A stretch of DNA of 64,000 bases from Larix kaempferi (GCA_027924585.1 BSBM01000001.1:54180501-54244500); one strand, 5' to 3'. Shown: positions 20,551 to 31,229, counted from the stretch's first letter. Numbers and translations are program-made. The notes: generated from the letters alone by a model not told the origin.

Positions 20551-22286
20551 CTGTGATTTAAAAATCAGTGAAATCGGTTTGTAAATCGGCCAATTCACCG
20601 ATTTATCCCCTACCCGGTTCAAATCGGCCTCCAAACCGGTTTGTTGGACCGATTTAACCAATAAATCGGACCGATTCATCTGAAAAAACCGGTTTGACCG
20701 ATTCAAGTAAAAAATCGGACCGATTTTTTGCGTGTGGGTTTTTATTATTTTTTTAATTTTTATAAGTTAAATTTTAAACCTAAACTACCTCTAACCTACC
20801 CAACCCTACCCCTATTGCACCTATTGCACTTGGAAGAAGAATCGGCCGGCGTGAAAGGGAAAGATTCCTTGTACCTCTTCAATGAGAAGGTCATCTATAT
20901 ATATTTTAGGCTTAATTAAGGGTTTTACAAGAGCTTTGTTTACAAGTTGAAAATACTGGGATGATTACTGTTGTAATGGTAAAACTGGTTCCAATCAATT
21001 TCTCATGAAGGTATTGGTTGTGTACTTAAATCAACTCTTGGATGGAGACTGCTGTAGCTCACTTTAATTGTAAACTGGAACTAGAATGGACTGGGGTTGA
21101 TATCTGGGTGAAGTCCTGTTAATTTTTACAAGTTTACTGTTGTGTGCTATGGTAGATGCTTGCGAAGATATTGCAAGTAATTATATCAGACCTTTGTATC
21201 AAGAGCGCATAATATTGAAAAACTTTGCAAATCAATGAGAGAATACACTAGTTCTTTTGTAAACCACAGAGATCAAGCCATTTCTAAATCTGATATTTAA
21301 ATGAGACAAATGAAGTTACATGCCTGGACTGGGTATGGAGCAGATCTGAATTTTTGCACACCTCTTGTCTCAATAAATTGTTCCCTTGAATGCTGTAGCA
21401 GACACCACGAGTTCTGGAGATGTAGGCTATCAAATACTGAGGATATTTCAGTCATTCAACAGTCTGAAGCAGCTCAGAATCCAGATACAAACTGATATAA
21501 AATACAGTAACCCTCTGCCTGTAGGAAATTGTCTTCTCTGGAAAAACGCAGCAACGGATAGGTGCATAAAATATTTCCACAAATCTCTGTAGCTTGTGTT
21601 TGCTCCAGATGGGGGCTAAAACCAACTGATAAGACAGCCAACACTTTTTTTTTCTTGACAGAGATGAAGGTTCAGTAAGTGGCTGCCTGTAGAATCTTAC
21701 ATATGGGTAGCTAAGACTAAGATAGTTAAGCTTAATGCCGCCAGCATATCCCCCCACCTCATGGCATGTGATAGCCCTACGGCATAAGAAAGACGTAGTA
21801 GATAATTTCCTAGGAAGGCATAAGAAAGATGTAGCAGATAATTTCCTAGAAAGGGTTATTATTTTACAATTCACGTCTTGGTGGAGATTTATATTCATTG
21901 TTTACACACCAATGCAAATGTAGCAGATAATTTCCTAGAAAGGGTTATTCTATTATAATTCACATCTCGATGGAGATCTGTGTTCATTGTTTACACACCA
22001 AAGCAACAGTTTATGAACAGATGCAATTGATTATATAGGTTCCAATCCTTTCTTCCAGTTTGATATGTCTAGGGGAATATTTTGTTTCTAATGCTATGGA
22101 ATCATGAATTAGAATCTTGAAAATATTGTTTTTCTTAAAAAAATTAAATATTTTATGTATTTTTGAGCAAACCGATTCATTAAATTCAAATCGACCGATT
22201 TATTACCGATTCATTACCGATTCCGATTCCGATTCCGAGTTGACCCTCGACCGATTCCGAGTCCGATTCCGATTTTTAAAACCTTG
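20551..22286. mobile_element. non-autonomous hAT-like element (inner), 1.7 kb
   Basis: Flanked by exact 8-bp duplications aaggaaac (20543-20550 and 22287-22294). The left end CTGTGATTTAAAAATCAG and the reverse complement of the right end CAAGGTTTTAAAAATCGG match at 12 of 18 positions. Just inside both ends are many ACCGATT / CCGATTC words, the subterminal repeats. No transposase frame is present. It sits inside the outer element at 20344-23344, so it is the younger insertion. Confidence 0.82.
21778..22006 (+). repeat. short tandem repeats inside the inner hAT-like element
   Basis: A ~37-bp unit (ggcataagaaaga, then gtagYagataatttccta) occurs twice. It overlaps a ~94-bp unit (gtagcagataatttccta ... 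tgtttacacaccaa) that is also present twice in tandem. Confidence 0.75.
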
Positions 22287-22774
22287 AAGGAAACGATTCC
22301 TAAAAGTCGGGAATCGATTCCTTCAACTGGAACCAGACCCCCTTTTTCAAAAAAAACAAAATTTAAGATGAAAAAAACCACAAAATTGAGGCAATAAAGC
22401 CCACAGGAGAGCCTATTGACCCCACACTTACTCAAATGCACGGGAGAGCTTACCATCACAGTCGCACAGTAGAGAGAGGAGGACACACGACTTCAGGAAC
22501 TTGGAACACCAACTAAGAGCAGTTAGCAATAGCATTGGAGTAAGGACAACCCAGCGCACAAGCTGAGGTAAGGTTGTAAGCTCTGTGCGATGTTTTCCTT
22601 TTCATTGTTTTGACTTTGAGTGTCCTCCACATTAGTTTACTGTTTTTTATTGTTTCAATCATTCAATGTTATTGTTTAGTAATTAATAGTTTGACATTTA
22701 ATAGTTTTTAGTTTTTAGTTTTTAGTTTTCCCCTTTGGCATTTGGGTATCTTGGCTAAGGATTGTGCATTTCCT

Positions 22775-22893
22775 GTGCATGCCAACAAGCATACACAGTA
22801 GTCCTATGCTCGTTGGCATGCACACACTCCCTGTGTATGCCAACAGGCAGGCCTGAACAGGCCTGTGTGTGCCCTGTTGGCATACACAGGGAG
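22775..22893. repeat. double stem-loop made of alternating inverted repeats
   Basis: Stem 1: 22775-22793 pairs with 22805-22823 (18 of 19, loop 11 nt). Stem 2: 22827-22847 pairs perfectly over 21 bp with 22873-22893; its loop contains CAGGCCTG twice. All four arms share the word TGCCAAC or its complement. This lies inside the outer hAT-like element. An AT-rich near-palindrome follows at about 22900-22945. Function unknown; cruciform or small-RNA source is possible. Confidence 0.85.
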
Positions 22894-23352
22894 ACTTAAT
22901 TAATAAATATTAATAACTTAAGTCTTAAGTTAATATTTAATAACATGACTTATTAATTTATTAATCAATTTAACTTATAATTTATATGATGTCAAATGTT
23001 AATGTATGAATCCTAGTAGATGTATGATCGTTGATGAATCATTGAATCATGATTGATGTTAGATGCATGAATCTATCATGCATTGATGTATTTCGTTTTT
23101 GGTATTTTAGAATCTATGATGTTACAATTTACATGTTTCTATGATTCACTTTATTTTTTTTGCTTTTATATTTTATTATTTTCACTATAAATTATAATTT
23201 AAAAAATATAAATATAAAATATATACTTATAAAAAAATTAGGGTTAGGGCTCCAATTCCTCAACTCTTATTTTCGAGATGAGTGTTGAATCTGCATCAGA
23301 TTCTTCAGCCGATTCGGACCGCACCCATGATTCTCGTAACCTTGGTTAAGAT

Positions 23353-23640
23353 AGATTCATTACACACTCAAAGGCATTTTAGTGGGGCAGATTTAGAGTG
23401 TCGAAGAGGAGTCAGTTCAACAACCAAGCAGAGGGCAATGTGCAGGTCCATACAGGACAAATCTACAGAATCGTACAGATCCAGACGGACAGATCTATAC
23501 AGTTGTACAGAACAGGTCCATGTAGCCATATGGACGACCTGTATAGCAAGCAATGACCCGTGGCCTATTTTCTCGATTTTGTAGGGCAATTTTTCTCAAT
23601 AAGTGTGCAAATTTGCTTCATTTGAGTGTACCATACAGTT
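23353..23640 (+). repeat. 279-bp tandem repeat, copy B (remainder)
   Basis: Continues copy B after the hAT-like insertion: 'ggcagatttagag', 'caatgtgcaggtccataca', 'gagtgtaccatacagtt'. It differs from copy A by a ~30-bp insertion of related 'acagatccagacgg' words and many substitutions. Confidence 0.75.
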
Positions 23641-23971
23641 GTTAGTTTGACAGTCTGTGGAGGTTTCCTTGTAGGCTTTTGAAGCAAACCAATCCAGTTC
23701 AAATAGTAAATATCCAAAATAGATAAGATAGTAAAAAAGAATCCATATGGATAAATATATAACATGGTATGAGAAATATGAAATATATGAGATAAGAGAT
23801 GATACAATGCCATGGGACAATGCACTTAAATAAGCATTGACTAGTCATCATGGTTGAATAGACATACCTTTTTATTAAGTCATGTCCCTTAGTTAAATGT
23901 GTCTTTTCATTATTTATTGTTTATCATTATTAATTATTATTTATTGTTTATCATTATTAATTATTATTTAT

Positions 23972-24201
23972 CTATAAGCCCCGAGGGGTAGCTCTGTTAG
24001 TTGGAGTCCGAGTCCAAACACTGTTGATATTGAGGTCGGAGGTTCAATTCTCACGAATCCAACCCTCTGGGTCCTTCGGGGTTAGGGTCCCAAAACTGGA
24101 GCCAATAGGACGAGGCCCCTTTGGGTGGGCCCCCTAGAATCTTTACTGTGGATGTAGCGAGCCCCGGCCACAATTGACGAGGCTGTGAACCATGCGAAAA
24201 A
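23972..24201 (+). mobile_element. tRNA-derived SINE (SINE-1) with 13-bp target duplications
   Basis: Flanked by aattattatttat at 23959-23971 and 24202-24214. The body starts near ccccgaggggtagctctg, with a pol III A box at about 23987-24004 and a B box ggttcaattct at 24041-24051. It ends gcgaaaaaa. SINEs are copied by LINE machinery, and the target duplication plus A tail fit that. It lies in AT-rich sequence that may be a gypsy LTR. Confidence 0.78.
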
Positions 24202-24214
24202 AATTATTATTTAT

Positions 24215-25169
24215 TTATTTAGTATTTACAGATATATTTAATTACTACGTTCATTGCATTGCCCACCCCTTTTAAAATGCATTGTCCTCGAAGTATACAA
24301 AAGTTATGTCTTGGTTCTGGCATGTAATGTCTTCTCATGATTCTTCATTTTTAAGCTCGTTACAGTAGATGATACAAGATCATGTGATCTTCTAAGCACC
24401 GAGCAAAACTATTGACTTGTGAAAAGATTTGCCCACCTTAATTCGATCTTTTGTGGAACTGAACATTTATAGGGTTCTTGGAGATAACAAATCGTATTAC
24501 GATTTCCAAGACAACTACTTTGAGTTTTGAGATCAAAATGTACCAGTATGAGTATTCTTCAAAACATAGGTCATCTGCTTTTGTTGATGTTAATATACTA
24601 ATTGGTTAAGGAATCCACTCTTATGATTAGGATGTCAATAAGGTGTCTTAATAACCTTATATTTCTTCTTTATATTTATAAAGCATTATTCATTCACCTT
24701 TTGTAATGTCTTCCTTGCACACTTGTGTCACCTCACCTTGTTGATCATCAAAGTTTATTGGTAGAGGTACTTGGAATTTCCATCGTTTGTGCTTCAACCT
24801 TTAACGATATCCCTACTTCAACTGGATCAGCCATTGTTCCTTTATCGACTATCGGTTCCTTGTTGACACGTAGATTTAACTTTGGTTGTATTTTATTTCC
24901 ATCCTTCAACTTCTTGATTTGTGTAAACAAACTTTGATTATGCTTCATGTTATAGCAGTATGTGTATGGGGATTTTTGCCCATATTTTTGCTTCACGGAT
25001 CAGGCTAAGTTTCAGTCTTCAAAGTGCATATGTCATCTTTGTTGAGTTGCTATCAGTGGTTGCCATGCTTTGCCTTGAGTTGATGCCATAACATATGTGT
25101 TATGCCATTTCATGCCTTGAGGATATGTTTTATGGACTAATGACTTTGATTGATGTTTGATACTGGGAT
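24215..25169. other. gene-free stretch with possible gypsy 3' end
   Basis: At 24265-24300 the minus strand reads like the end of a gypsy polyprotein followed by a purine run and an LTR start (cttcgaggacaatgc...), but this is short and uncertain. A minus-strand frame at 24996-24748 has no domain I recognise. Confidence 0.35.
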
Positions 25170-26460
25170 CATGCAAATTTGAGATAAGTTGGCAACAGTT
25201 GGAGAGAAAATGGCAAATCCAAAGTTGGTGAGGATTGCCCTGAATGGCTTCACTAAGCCATGGGCATCCTTTGTCAATGGGATCATTGCATGAGAGAAAC
25301 TCCCTGACTAGGAAAGGTTATGGGAAGACTTCATCCAAGAGGAGATTCGAGAGGAGTCTCTATCTGGAGGCCAACAGAAGGATGGTGAGGAGGAGAATGT
25401 TGCTCTTGTCAGTCAAGAAAAGAGAAGCAAGAACAGTACAGGGTCACCTTCACAGGGGGTGAAGAAGAAGAAGCACATGAGCAACATCAAGTGCTTTGTG
25501 TGCCACAAGTGTGGCCACTATGCTTCACAATGTCCAGAAGGAAAGAAAATAAGAGCAAGTCTCCTCAGGTAGCAACTACTACAAAAGCTCAAGAGAAAGA
25601 GTTTGTTGAGAAATACAAGAAAGATTTCTAATTAGTCCCTTGTATTTTTAGCACAGTTTTCAATAGTGCCTGGTTCATGGATAGTGGGGCTTCTCGTCAC
25701 ATGATGAGGACACCTGAGTTGTTCACCAGATTGTCAAGAACAGACCCAGTTTGCATGTGGGGCTTGGCACTCGTGCCAAGTGTGCTGTGAAGGTAGTTGG
25801 AACACTCAAGTTTCAGCTAGAGTCAAGACGACCTCTAGAGGTGGCAGACGTGTTGTATGTACCTAAGCTCGCAATGAACTTGGCCTTAGAATCGACATTG
25901 GAGGACAGTGGATACGCCATCTCCTTTGAGAGGGGACGGGTTCTCATTCGATCGATGGGATATGGCATAGACTCAGCACGAGTTCTTGGTGTCAGAGAAG
26001 GCAAAGTTTACAGGTTACAGAGCAAGACTGTAATTGGATCCAGGGGGATCTTGGATCATGAATCGATGTCAATGACAGAGGTCAAGGATCAGTAGACTTT
26101 GAAGGGTGAGCAAACTTTCACTATGGGGAGTAAACCTTCAAAGGGGAAGAGGGAGTTAGCCCCTTCTAGTTCTGCAAGGAGAGCTAGTTGGTACAAGATG
26201 ACATTGATGGATGCTCAGTAGCAGGAGATAACTCCTAGGAGCACAGTGAAGGAGAGCAGACGTTTGACGAAGTTTTCAAACTTCTTGGCACTGATGTGTA
26301 GCGTGTGTAGAGTCATCGATTTTGTGTCTTCCATTAAACAAGGAGCAGGTAACCAGCAGGATTGGAGGAATGCCAGCGTGCAGGATGATGTGAGCGAGAG
26401 TGCCTCAGGGTCAGAGGGAGAACCAATTTCAAGTGGCTCTCGAAGAAGTACCTTCCTTGT
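25170..26460 (+). pseudogene. Copia gag-protease remnant (Copia-2), no RT
   Basis: Reading frames in pieces: the Gag end (LVRIALNGFTKPWASFVNGI, with stops), a basic region, the CCHC zinc knuckle CFVCHKCGHYASQC (about 25495-25536), and after a gap the protease motif WFMDSGASRHMM (about 25670-25705). A shifted frame at 25751-26095 continues with VADVLYVPKLAMNL and LQSKTVIG, the spacer before integrase. Integrase and RT are absent: sequence runs directly to a purine tract and LTR. It may have been a non-autonomous gag-only element, or RT was deleted; the related 36-38 kb element has the same arrangement. The 5' end stops abruptly near 25170 with no 5' LTR. Confidence 0.8.
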
Positions 26461-26470
26461 TAAGAGGGAG
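26461..26470 (+). other. polypurine tract of Copia-2
   Basis: taagagggag directly before the TG of the 3' LTR; it primes plus-strand DNA synthesis. The same motif (aaagagggag) precedes the LTR at 38296. Confidence 0.75.
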
Positions 26471-27080
26471 TGTTGATTTTTGTAGCATTGGACAAGTACT
26501 TCCATGTGAACAGTGTCTAACAAGTGGAAGGTGCCATTATTGAATATCAGACTTACGAGATTCACTTTAGTAAAGTGAACTATTAAAGTGAATGTACTTT
26601 TGTAATTACTTTATGTAAAGTAGAGGGCCCGTGGTATTTGGTAGTCCATGGTATTGGCCCAAGGTATTTGCATATTTTAATTTTATAAAAGGAAGCCTAG
26701 GTGAGAGGAGGAAACACAACGGTCACATAGAGTGAGAGAGGGAGATCTTACTTATTGGTTGAAGACGGACTTTCAGCCAAGTTTGCAAGTGTAGGGGGCA
26801 GAGGTCAGAGAAACGAAGCAAGTGGCAACCAAGGGTTAGAAACCAGCAAGATCGAAGGATTGATCTTGAGGTTTGAAGGCTAGCATTCTGTCATTGTATT
26901 TTCCTCAGTGGGCCATTATCCCAGGACAGGATCCCGGGATTTTATAGTTAATAAAATAAACTTTTTGCTGGTTTTTCCCCAATTGGGGTTTTCCAAGGTA
27001 AATCTGAGTGTCAAATGTGAATGTGATTTACTATGTTTTTCTGCTGCATGATTTGTCAGATTTCAATGTATTTGCAGTTA
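26471..27080 (+). repeat. Copia-2 3' LTR (right end approximate)
   Basis: It starts TGTTGATTTTTGTAGC after the polypurine tract. A TATA box (tttataaaagg, about 26680-26690) and a polyadenylation signal (aataaaataaa, about 26944) are in the expected order. The right end is not resolved because no PBS or second LTR is available. Confidence 0.65.
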
Positions 27081-27628
27081 ATAATTTTAAGTAAGTTATT
27101 TGAATTGTTGATCAGATCTGGGATCTGAAAATTAACAAGTTTTGTACAAGAGCTTGCACAAAAATATGATTTTGCCGCTGTAGGTAATCCATGAAGTAAA
27201 GAAAGTAGATCTAGGGGATGTAAAAAATAACGAGAGAAGCTTACATTCAACTGTATCTCCCTTTTCTGAGAGGGTTGTACATTTAAACAAAACAGCAACT
27301 TAAAATTGTTATAACTTCCTCAATACTATTCAAAATTGCCAGTATGACCCCAATCTAGAAATGATGTCCAAATTTTGTTTAATGGCACTAGTGCGACTTC
27401 AATCTGGTTCCCAGGTAAAAAGAAAAGTGACTCAAAATACAGTTCTAATAAATACAAAAGGTCAATTTCCCCAAAACTCTGCGCCCGGTGGCACTAGTTT
27501 GACTATAATCGACCGTACCAGTAAAAAATACATTGCAGCAGGAAAGAAGCTCTCGAAACCTGAAACTAATTGATGTGAGCACAAAAAACTAAAGCTTGTT
27601 CAAGAGCAAGAATCTATAAAGGATAATA
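27081..27628. other. gene-free stretch left of hAT-2
   Basis: No coding sequence recognised. The last part is probably the leader of the minus-strand Copia element whose PBS is at 31346, now separated from it by hAT-2. Confidence 0.35.
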
Positions 27629-27636
27629 GGTATAAC
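27629..27636. repeat. hAT-2 target-site duplication, left copy
   Basis: ggtataac, repeated at 31230-31237. One extra matching base (c) follows both copies, so the boundary is ambiguous by one base; 8 bp is the hAT rule and leaves a leading C as in hAT-1. Confidence 0.88.
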
Positions 27637-28179
27637 CAGAGCTGCTGGGAATCGACCCCTCCCCCTCGAATCGATCCCAAATCGCGCTCCGGAAGGAATC
27701 GCGATTCCTCATCGATTCCTCCCGGAATCGATTTGGTAATTCGCGCTCCCTTCAAAAAAAAAATCAATCCCTGGTTTTTTCGGAATCGATGAGGAATCGA
27801 TCCGAAAGCTACGATTCCTCATCGATTCCGGATTGATTCCGAGGTAAAAAATCGAACCCGAAATCGATTCCTAAATCGCTCCCACGAGTTCGGCAGACTC
27901 AACCAAAAAAATTTCGATTTTTGCATTTTTTTTGGTTTTTTTTTGGATGGGCTAGGGTTAGTTTGGGCCTATAAAGGGATTTGGAGTCCATTTGGACTCA
28001 TTTCATTGATTGGGAAGAGCTTGGAGCTTTGAGTGAGATTGGAGTGAGTTTGCTAGTTGTTTGAACTTTGAGAGCTTTGAGCATTGAGTGGGAGATTGAA
28101 GGGGAGATTGAAAGGGAGGGCTTGCAAGGGAGATTGAAGCTTCCATAGAGACATTCAACCACCATTGAAGAGCTAAAAG

Positions 28180-28306
28180 GTGGGCTCTAAAAACTCATCT
28201 TTGTTTGTTTTTGCAATTTTTTTTCACTATGTTAAAAAATGGAAAACTTGCAATGTTCTCTTCTCCTACTCTTTCCAATTGCTTCTTCTCCATCATTCTA
28301 TTGCAG
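28180..28306 (+). other. probable intron in the hAT-2 5' leader
   Basis: Donor aaaag|gtgggc at 28180 and acceptor ttctattgcag at 28306, conserved in place with hAT-1. It is inferred; the upstream exon is non-coding. Confidence 0.5.
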
Positions 28307-28339
28307 GGAACAAGTGACTCTCATATTGAATCAAGAAAC

Positions 28340-30793
28340 ATGATGGGTATGTGGTTTTGGTTTTTCATTCCACTTCTTCTCATTATGATGGTGTTGGGAA
28401 GTAGATATGGTGGTGGTAGTGATGAGGGGGAAGAGGTAGAGAGTGATGCATACCAAGGAGAAGAGGAGGAAGGGGAAGAGGGTGATGATGATGAGGATGA
28501 GGGTGATGTGGGGCAAAAACAAAAAAACACAACACCTTTGTGGAAGTATGTGACAAGGCAAGGGGGAGGGAGAGGGGGTGGAACCACAAAGTTTGGATGC
28601 CCCCATTGTGGGAAAACATACACAGGTTCATATACCCGGGTGAGAAAGCATTTGTGTGGGGTTATGCCATGCAATGTAGGTAAGTCTCATGGAGTCAAAA
28701 CTTGTGACAAAGTGGGAGCTAAAGAGAGAAGCAAATACAAGATGGAAGAAGAGGCCGCTCAAAACAACTCCAAGAGATCGAGGGTTGATTCTGAATCCCC
28801 ACAGAGAATGTTTGGTAGTGGAGCTGCTGCTGGATCACCATCGGCTCGATCGGGAGCCTCATCTCCCCATGGAGTCTCGCCTATACGAAGAATATTATCT
28901 GATTTCCTTGACCAAGGTTGTAGAGATGATGTGGATTCAAAAGTTTATAGGTTTCTCTATGCATGTGGTGTGCCATTCAATGTTCTTCGCTCACCCTATT
29001 GGCATGAAATGGTACAAGCCATCAATGGTGGCCCTCAAGGATACAAAAGCCCTGGGTATGACAAAGCTAGAACCGTGGGACTTGACGAGGAAAGAGCCAA
29101 AATCAATAGTGTTCTTGGAAAGTTCACAAATGATTGGTCCAACTATGGGGTATCCATTGTATCTGATGGGTGGACAAATGTTAAAGGCAAGCCGTTGATA
29201 AATATTCTTGGCGTTTCTACTAGCGGTGCAGTCTTCCTTTCAGCCCATGACTACTCAGATCGCTACAAGACCGCTATTAATATTGCACAACCTTTACTTA
29301 AAACCATTCAGGAGATTGGGCCATACAATGTCATTCAAGTCATCACTGATAATGCTGTTAATTGTAAGGCAGCAGGAGCAATCATTATGGATAAGTATCC
29401 CAACATATTTTGGTCAGGGTGTTTGGTTCACACATTGAACCTTTTGATGCGTGATATTGTTAAGATGAAGGACAATAATTATCGATGGATTGGTGCCTTG
29501 TACAAGAGAGGTAAGAAAATGATCAAATTTATTACCAATCATAGCATGGCCCACCACATTTTTCGCAATCACTCTAAGTTGGAGCTATTGAAGATTGCAA
29601 AGACTAGATTTGCTAGCTACTACCTCACCTTCAGGAGGCTTTTGAAGGTAAGAGAGGCATTGGCTAGTATGGTCTCAAGTGATCCATGGCAGGAATTGAA
29701 AGACAGAGTTGCAAGTGCATCAGATAGAAGTGACTTTCTGGAGGTGGAGGACACCGTTCTTGAAGGTCATTTTTGGTCACAGGTTAGGTATGTTCTGCAG
29801 TTCACCAAGCCAATTTATAACATGATTCGTTTTGCAGATACAGATCAGCTGGTGATTGGGGAGGTATATGAGCAGATGGATAGCATGCTTGGTCAAATCA
29901 AAGACATTGTTGAGCAAAGAGATCCAGTCTTGTATGACCATATTCATAAACTTGTGGTCAAAAGGTGGGATAATCTAAATGTTCCACTCCATGCCCTTGC
30001 ATATATCCTCACCCCAAAATACTATTCTCCAATTTGGTTGGCCCAACCTGCACCTGGGGGTGGAGTCAAGAAAAAACCCCACACAGATCCAGAGGTTGCT
30101 GCTGGGTATATGCTTGCATTAGAGAAGTTGGTCCCTGATGAGGAAGAGTGTGCTCAAGTACGGAGTGAATTGAGCATATACATAAGTGAGCATGGACGCT
30201 TTGGTTCCCTGTTTGCAACCAAAGATCGAGACAGATTGGATCCTATCCATTGGTGGAACATGCATGGCTCTGGAGCCACATATTTGCATAAATTGGCGCT
30301 AAGGGTGCTATCACAGGTTGTTAATAGCTCTTCTGCAGAGAGGTGTTGGAGCACCTACAACTTCATCCACAGTGTAAAGAGAAACAGTCTGAATGTAGAT
30401 CGCGCAGAAAGCTTGGTTTATGTGCACTACAACTTGAGGTTGTTGTCCCATTATTGTGAGGTGGCCAAGAATGATAGAACATTTTTGACTTGGGACAACA
30501 ATCCAGAGGAGGCTAATGTGGAGGATGGAGCCATAGCATTAGAGCGCTTGGAGGCTGAACTATTGGATGATCATGATGATCCAATTCAGACTACCCATAC
30601 AAAGATGCCACCCCCAAGCAGAAGCAGCTCTCCGGATGCAGGAGTTTTTCCTTTAGCTTCACAACGTCCAATTTCAGCCCACGGGGGCCATTCATCTTCT
30701 TCTCATGTTCCACGATCACTTCCACCAGCACCTATTCCACCTAGAACACGAGAAAAGAAATTGGAAGTTACTCGTGGCAAGCGGAAAGCTTAG
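28340..30793 (+). CDS. hAT transposase (BED finger, DUF659, hAT dimerisation), copy 2
   Basis: 817 codons from the ATG after the predicted intron; the frame itself is open from 28205. It has the same domains as copy 1: hydrophobic N-terminal stretch, acidic tract (slightly shorter), BED-like finger CPHCGKTYTGSYTRVRKHLC, and a DUF659 core. The core has the SDGWT aspartate (29165-29167, D276), a VITDNAV aspartate and CLVHTLNLL. The hAT dimerisation domain keeps SSSAERCWST (Glu667, 30338-30340). I count about 45-50 amino-acid differences from copy 1. A full DDE-type set is present and no stop is visible, so it may encode active enzyme. The enzyme would act in the nucleus on its own terminal repeats and on related non-autonomous copies. 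Confidence 0.92.
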   Translation: MMGMWFWFFIPLLLIMMVLGSRYGGGSDEGEEVESDAYQGEEEEGEEGDDDEDEGDVGQKQKNTTPLWKYVTRQGGGRGGGTTKFGCPHCGKTYTGSYTRVRKHLCGVMPCNVGKSHGVKTCDKVGAKERSKYKMEEEAAQNNSKRSRVDSESPQRMFGSGAAAGSPSARSGASSPHGVSPIRRILSDFLDQGCRDDVDSKVYRFLYACGVPFNVLRSPYWHEMVQAINGGPQGYKSPGYDKARTVGLDEERAKINSVLGKFTNDWSNYGVSIVSDGWTNVKGKPLINILGVSTSGAVFLSAHDYSDRYKTAINIAQPLLKTIQEIGPYNVIQVITDNAVNCKAAGAIIMDKYPNIFWSGCLVHTLNLLMRDIVKMKDNNYRWIGALYKRGKKMIKFITNHSMAHHIFRNHSKLELLKIAKTRFASYYLTFRRLLKVREALASMVSSDPWQELKDRVASASDRSDFLEVEDTVLEGHFWSQVRYVLQFTKPIYNMIRFADTDQLVIGEVYEQMDSMLGQIKDIVEQRDPVLYDHIHKLVVKRWDNLNVPLHALAYILTPKYYSPIWLAQPAPGGGVKKKPHTDPEVAAGYMLALEKLVPDEEECAQVRSELSIYISEHGRFGSLFATKDRDRLDPIHWWNMHGSGATYLHKLALRVLSQVVNSSSAERCWSTYNFIHSVKRNSLNVDRAESLVYVHYNLRLLSHYCEVAKNDRTFLTWDNNPEEANVEDGAIALERLEAELLDDHDDPIQTTHTKMPPPSRSSSPDAGVFPLASQRPISAHGGHSSSSHVPRSLPPAPIPPRTREKKLEVTRGKRKA

Positions 30794-31229
30794 TAGATTC
30801 ATAGTACTTTGTAGTTTGTATTTCATTTTCATGTTTATTTTGGCAGTTGGCCTATTTTGTAAACATTATGGCCTAGTTTGATGGCAACTATTATATGTTG
30901 AAATTTGAAGGTTGATGTTGTTGATGATTGATGATTGATGATTTGATGATGATCATTTAATGACAATGTTATAAGTTATAGCTCCTAGATTCGACCTAGA
31001 ATCTAGAAGACGAGATGATTAATGTTATATCAATGTGTACTAAATGGTTATAAGAATATCTAGATTCTATGTTTTGATGTTTTCTATAGCTAATTTCGCA
31101 TAATACATGTTTTTTTTAATTTATATGCATCAAAATATATTAAAATATATATTATATAAAAAACGCTCCCGAAATGGAAGCTTTTGAAAATTTCGCTTTT
31201 CGCTCCTGCTCCCACTCCCAACAGCGTTT

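Larger units (their letters stand above)
20344..23344. mobile_element. non-autonomous hAT-like element (outer), 3.0 kb including a nested element
   Basis: The left end CAGAGTTACCAGAATC and the reverse complement of the right end CAAGGTTACGAGAATC agree at 13 of 16 positions. Flanks are gttaagac (20336-20343) and gttaagat (23345-23352), an 8-bp hAT-type duplication with one change. The left end continues GACCCCCC like hAT-1 and hAT-2, so it belongs to the same broad group. No transposase frame is present. Without the nested element it is about 1.26 kb. Its right half has a double hairpin (22775-22893) and a leader-like segment around 22490-22580. It broke copy B of a tandem repeat. Confidence 0.8.
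27637..31229 (+). mobile_element. hAT transposon hAT-2 (complete, 3.6 kb)
   Basis: Close relative of hAT-1. Left end CAGAGCTGCTGGGAATCG; reverse complement of the right end AAACGCTGTTGGGAG; flanked by ggtataac. It has the same layout: GAATCGA-rich left subterminal region, leader exon and intron, one long transposase frame, GCTCC-rich right end. It inserted at a different site from hAT-1, so both copies moved independently. With an intact frame and the conserved Glu it is the best candidate for an autonomous source element in this window. Confidence 0.93.

Noticed and set aside
22775-22893. Reading the alternating arms as a CRISPR array
   Set aside because: Only four arms in alternating orientation, no regular spacers, and a plant nuclear context.
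24041-24060. B-box-like sequences as possible tRNA genes (also 39128, 43946, 10776)
   Set aside because: Flanking target duplications and A tails show SINEs; no cloverleaf with acceptor stem pairing was found.
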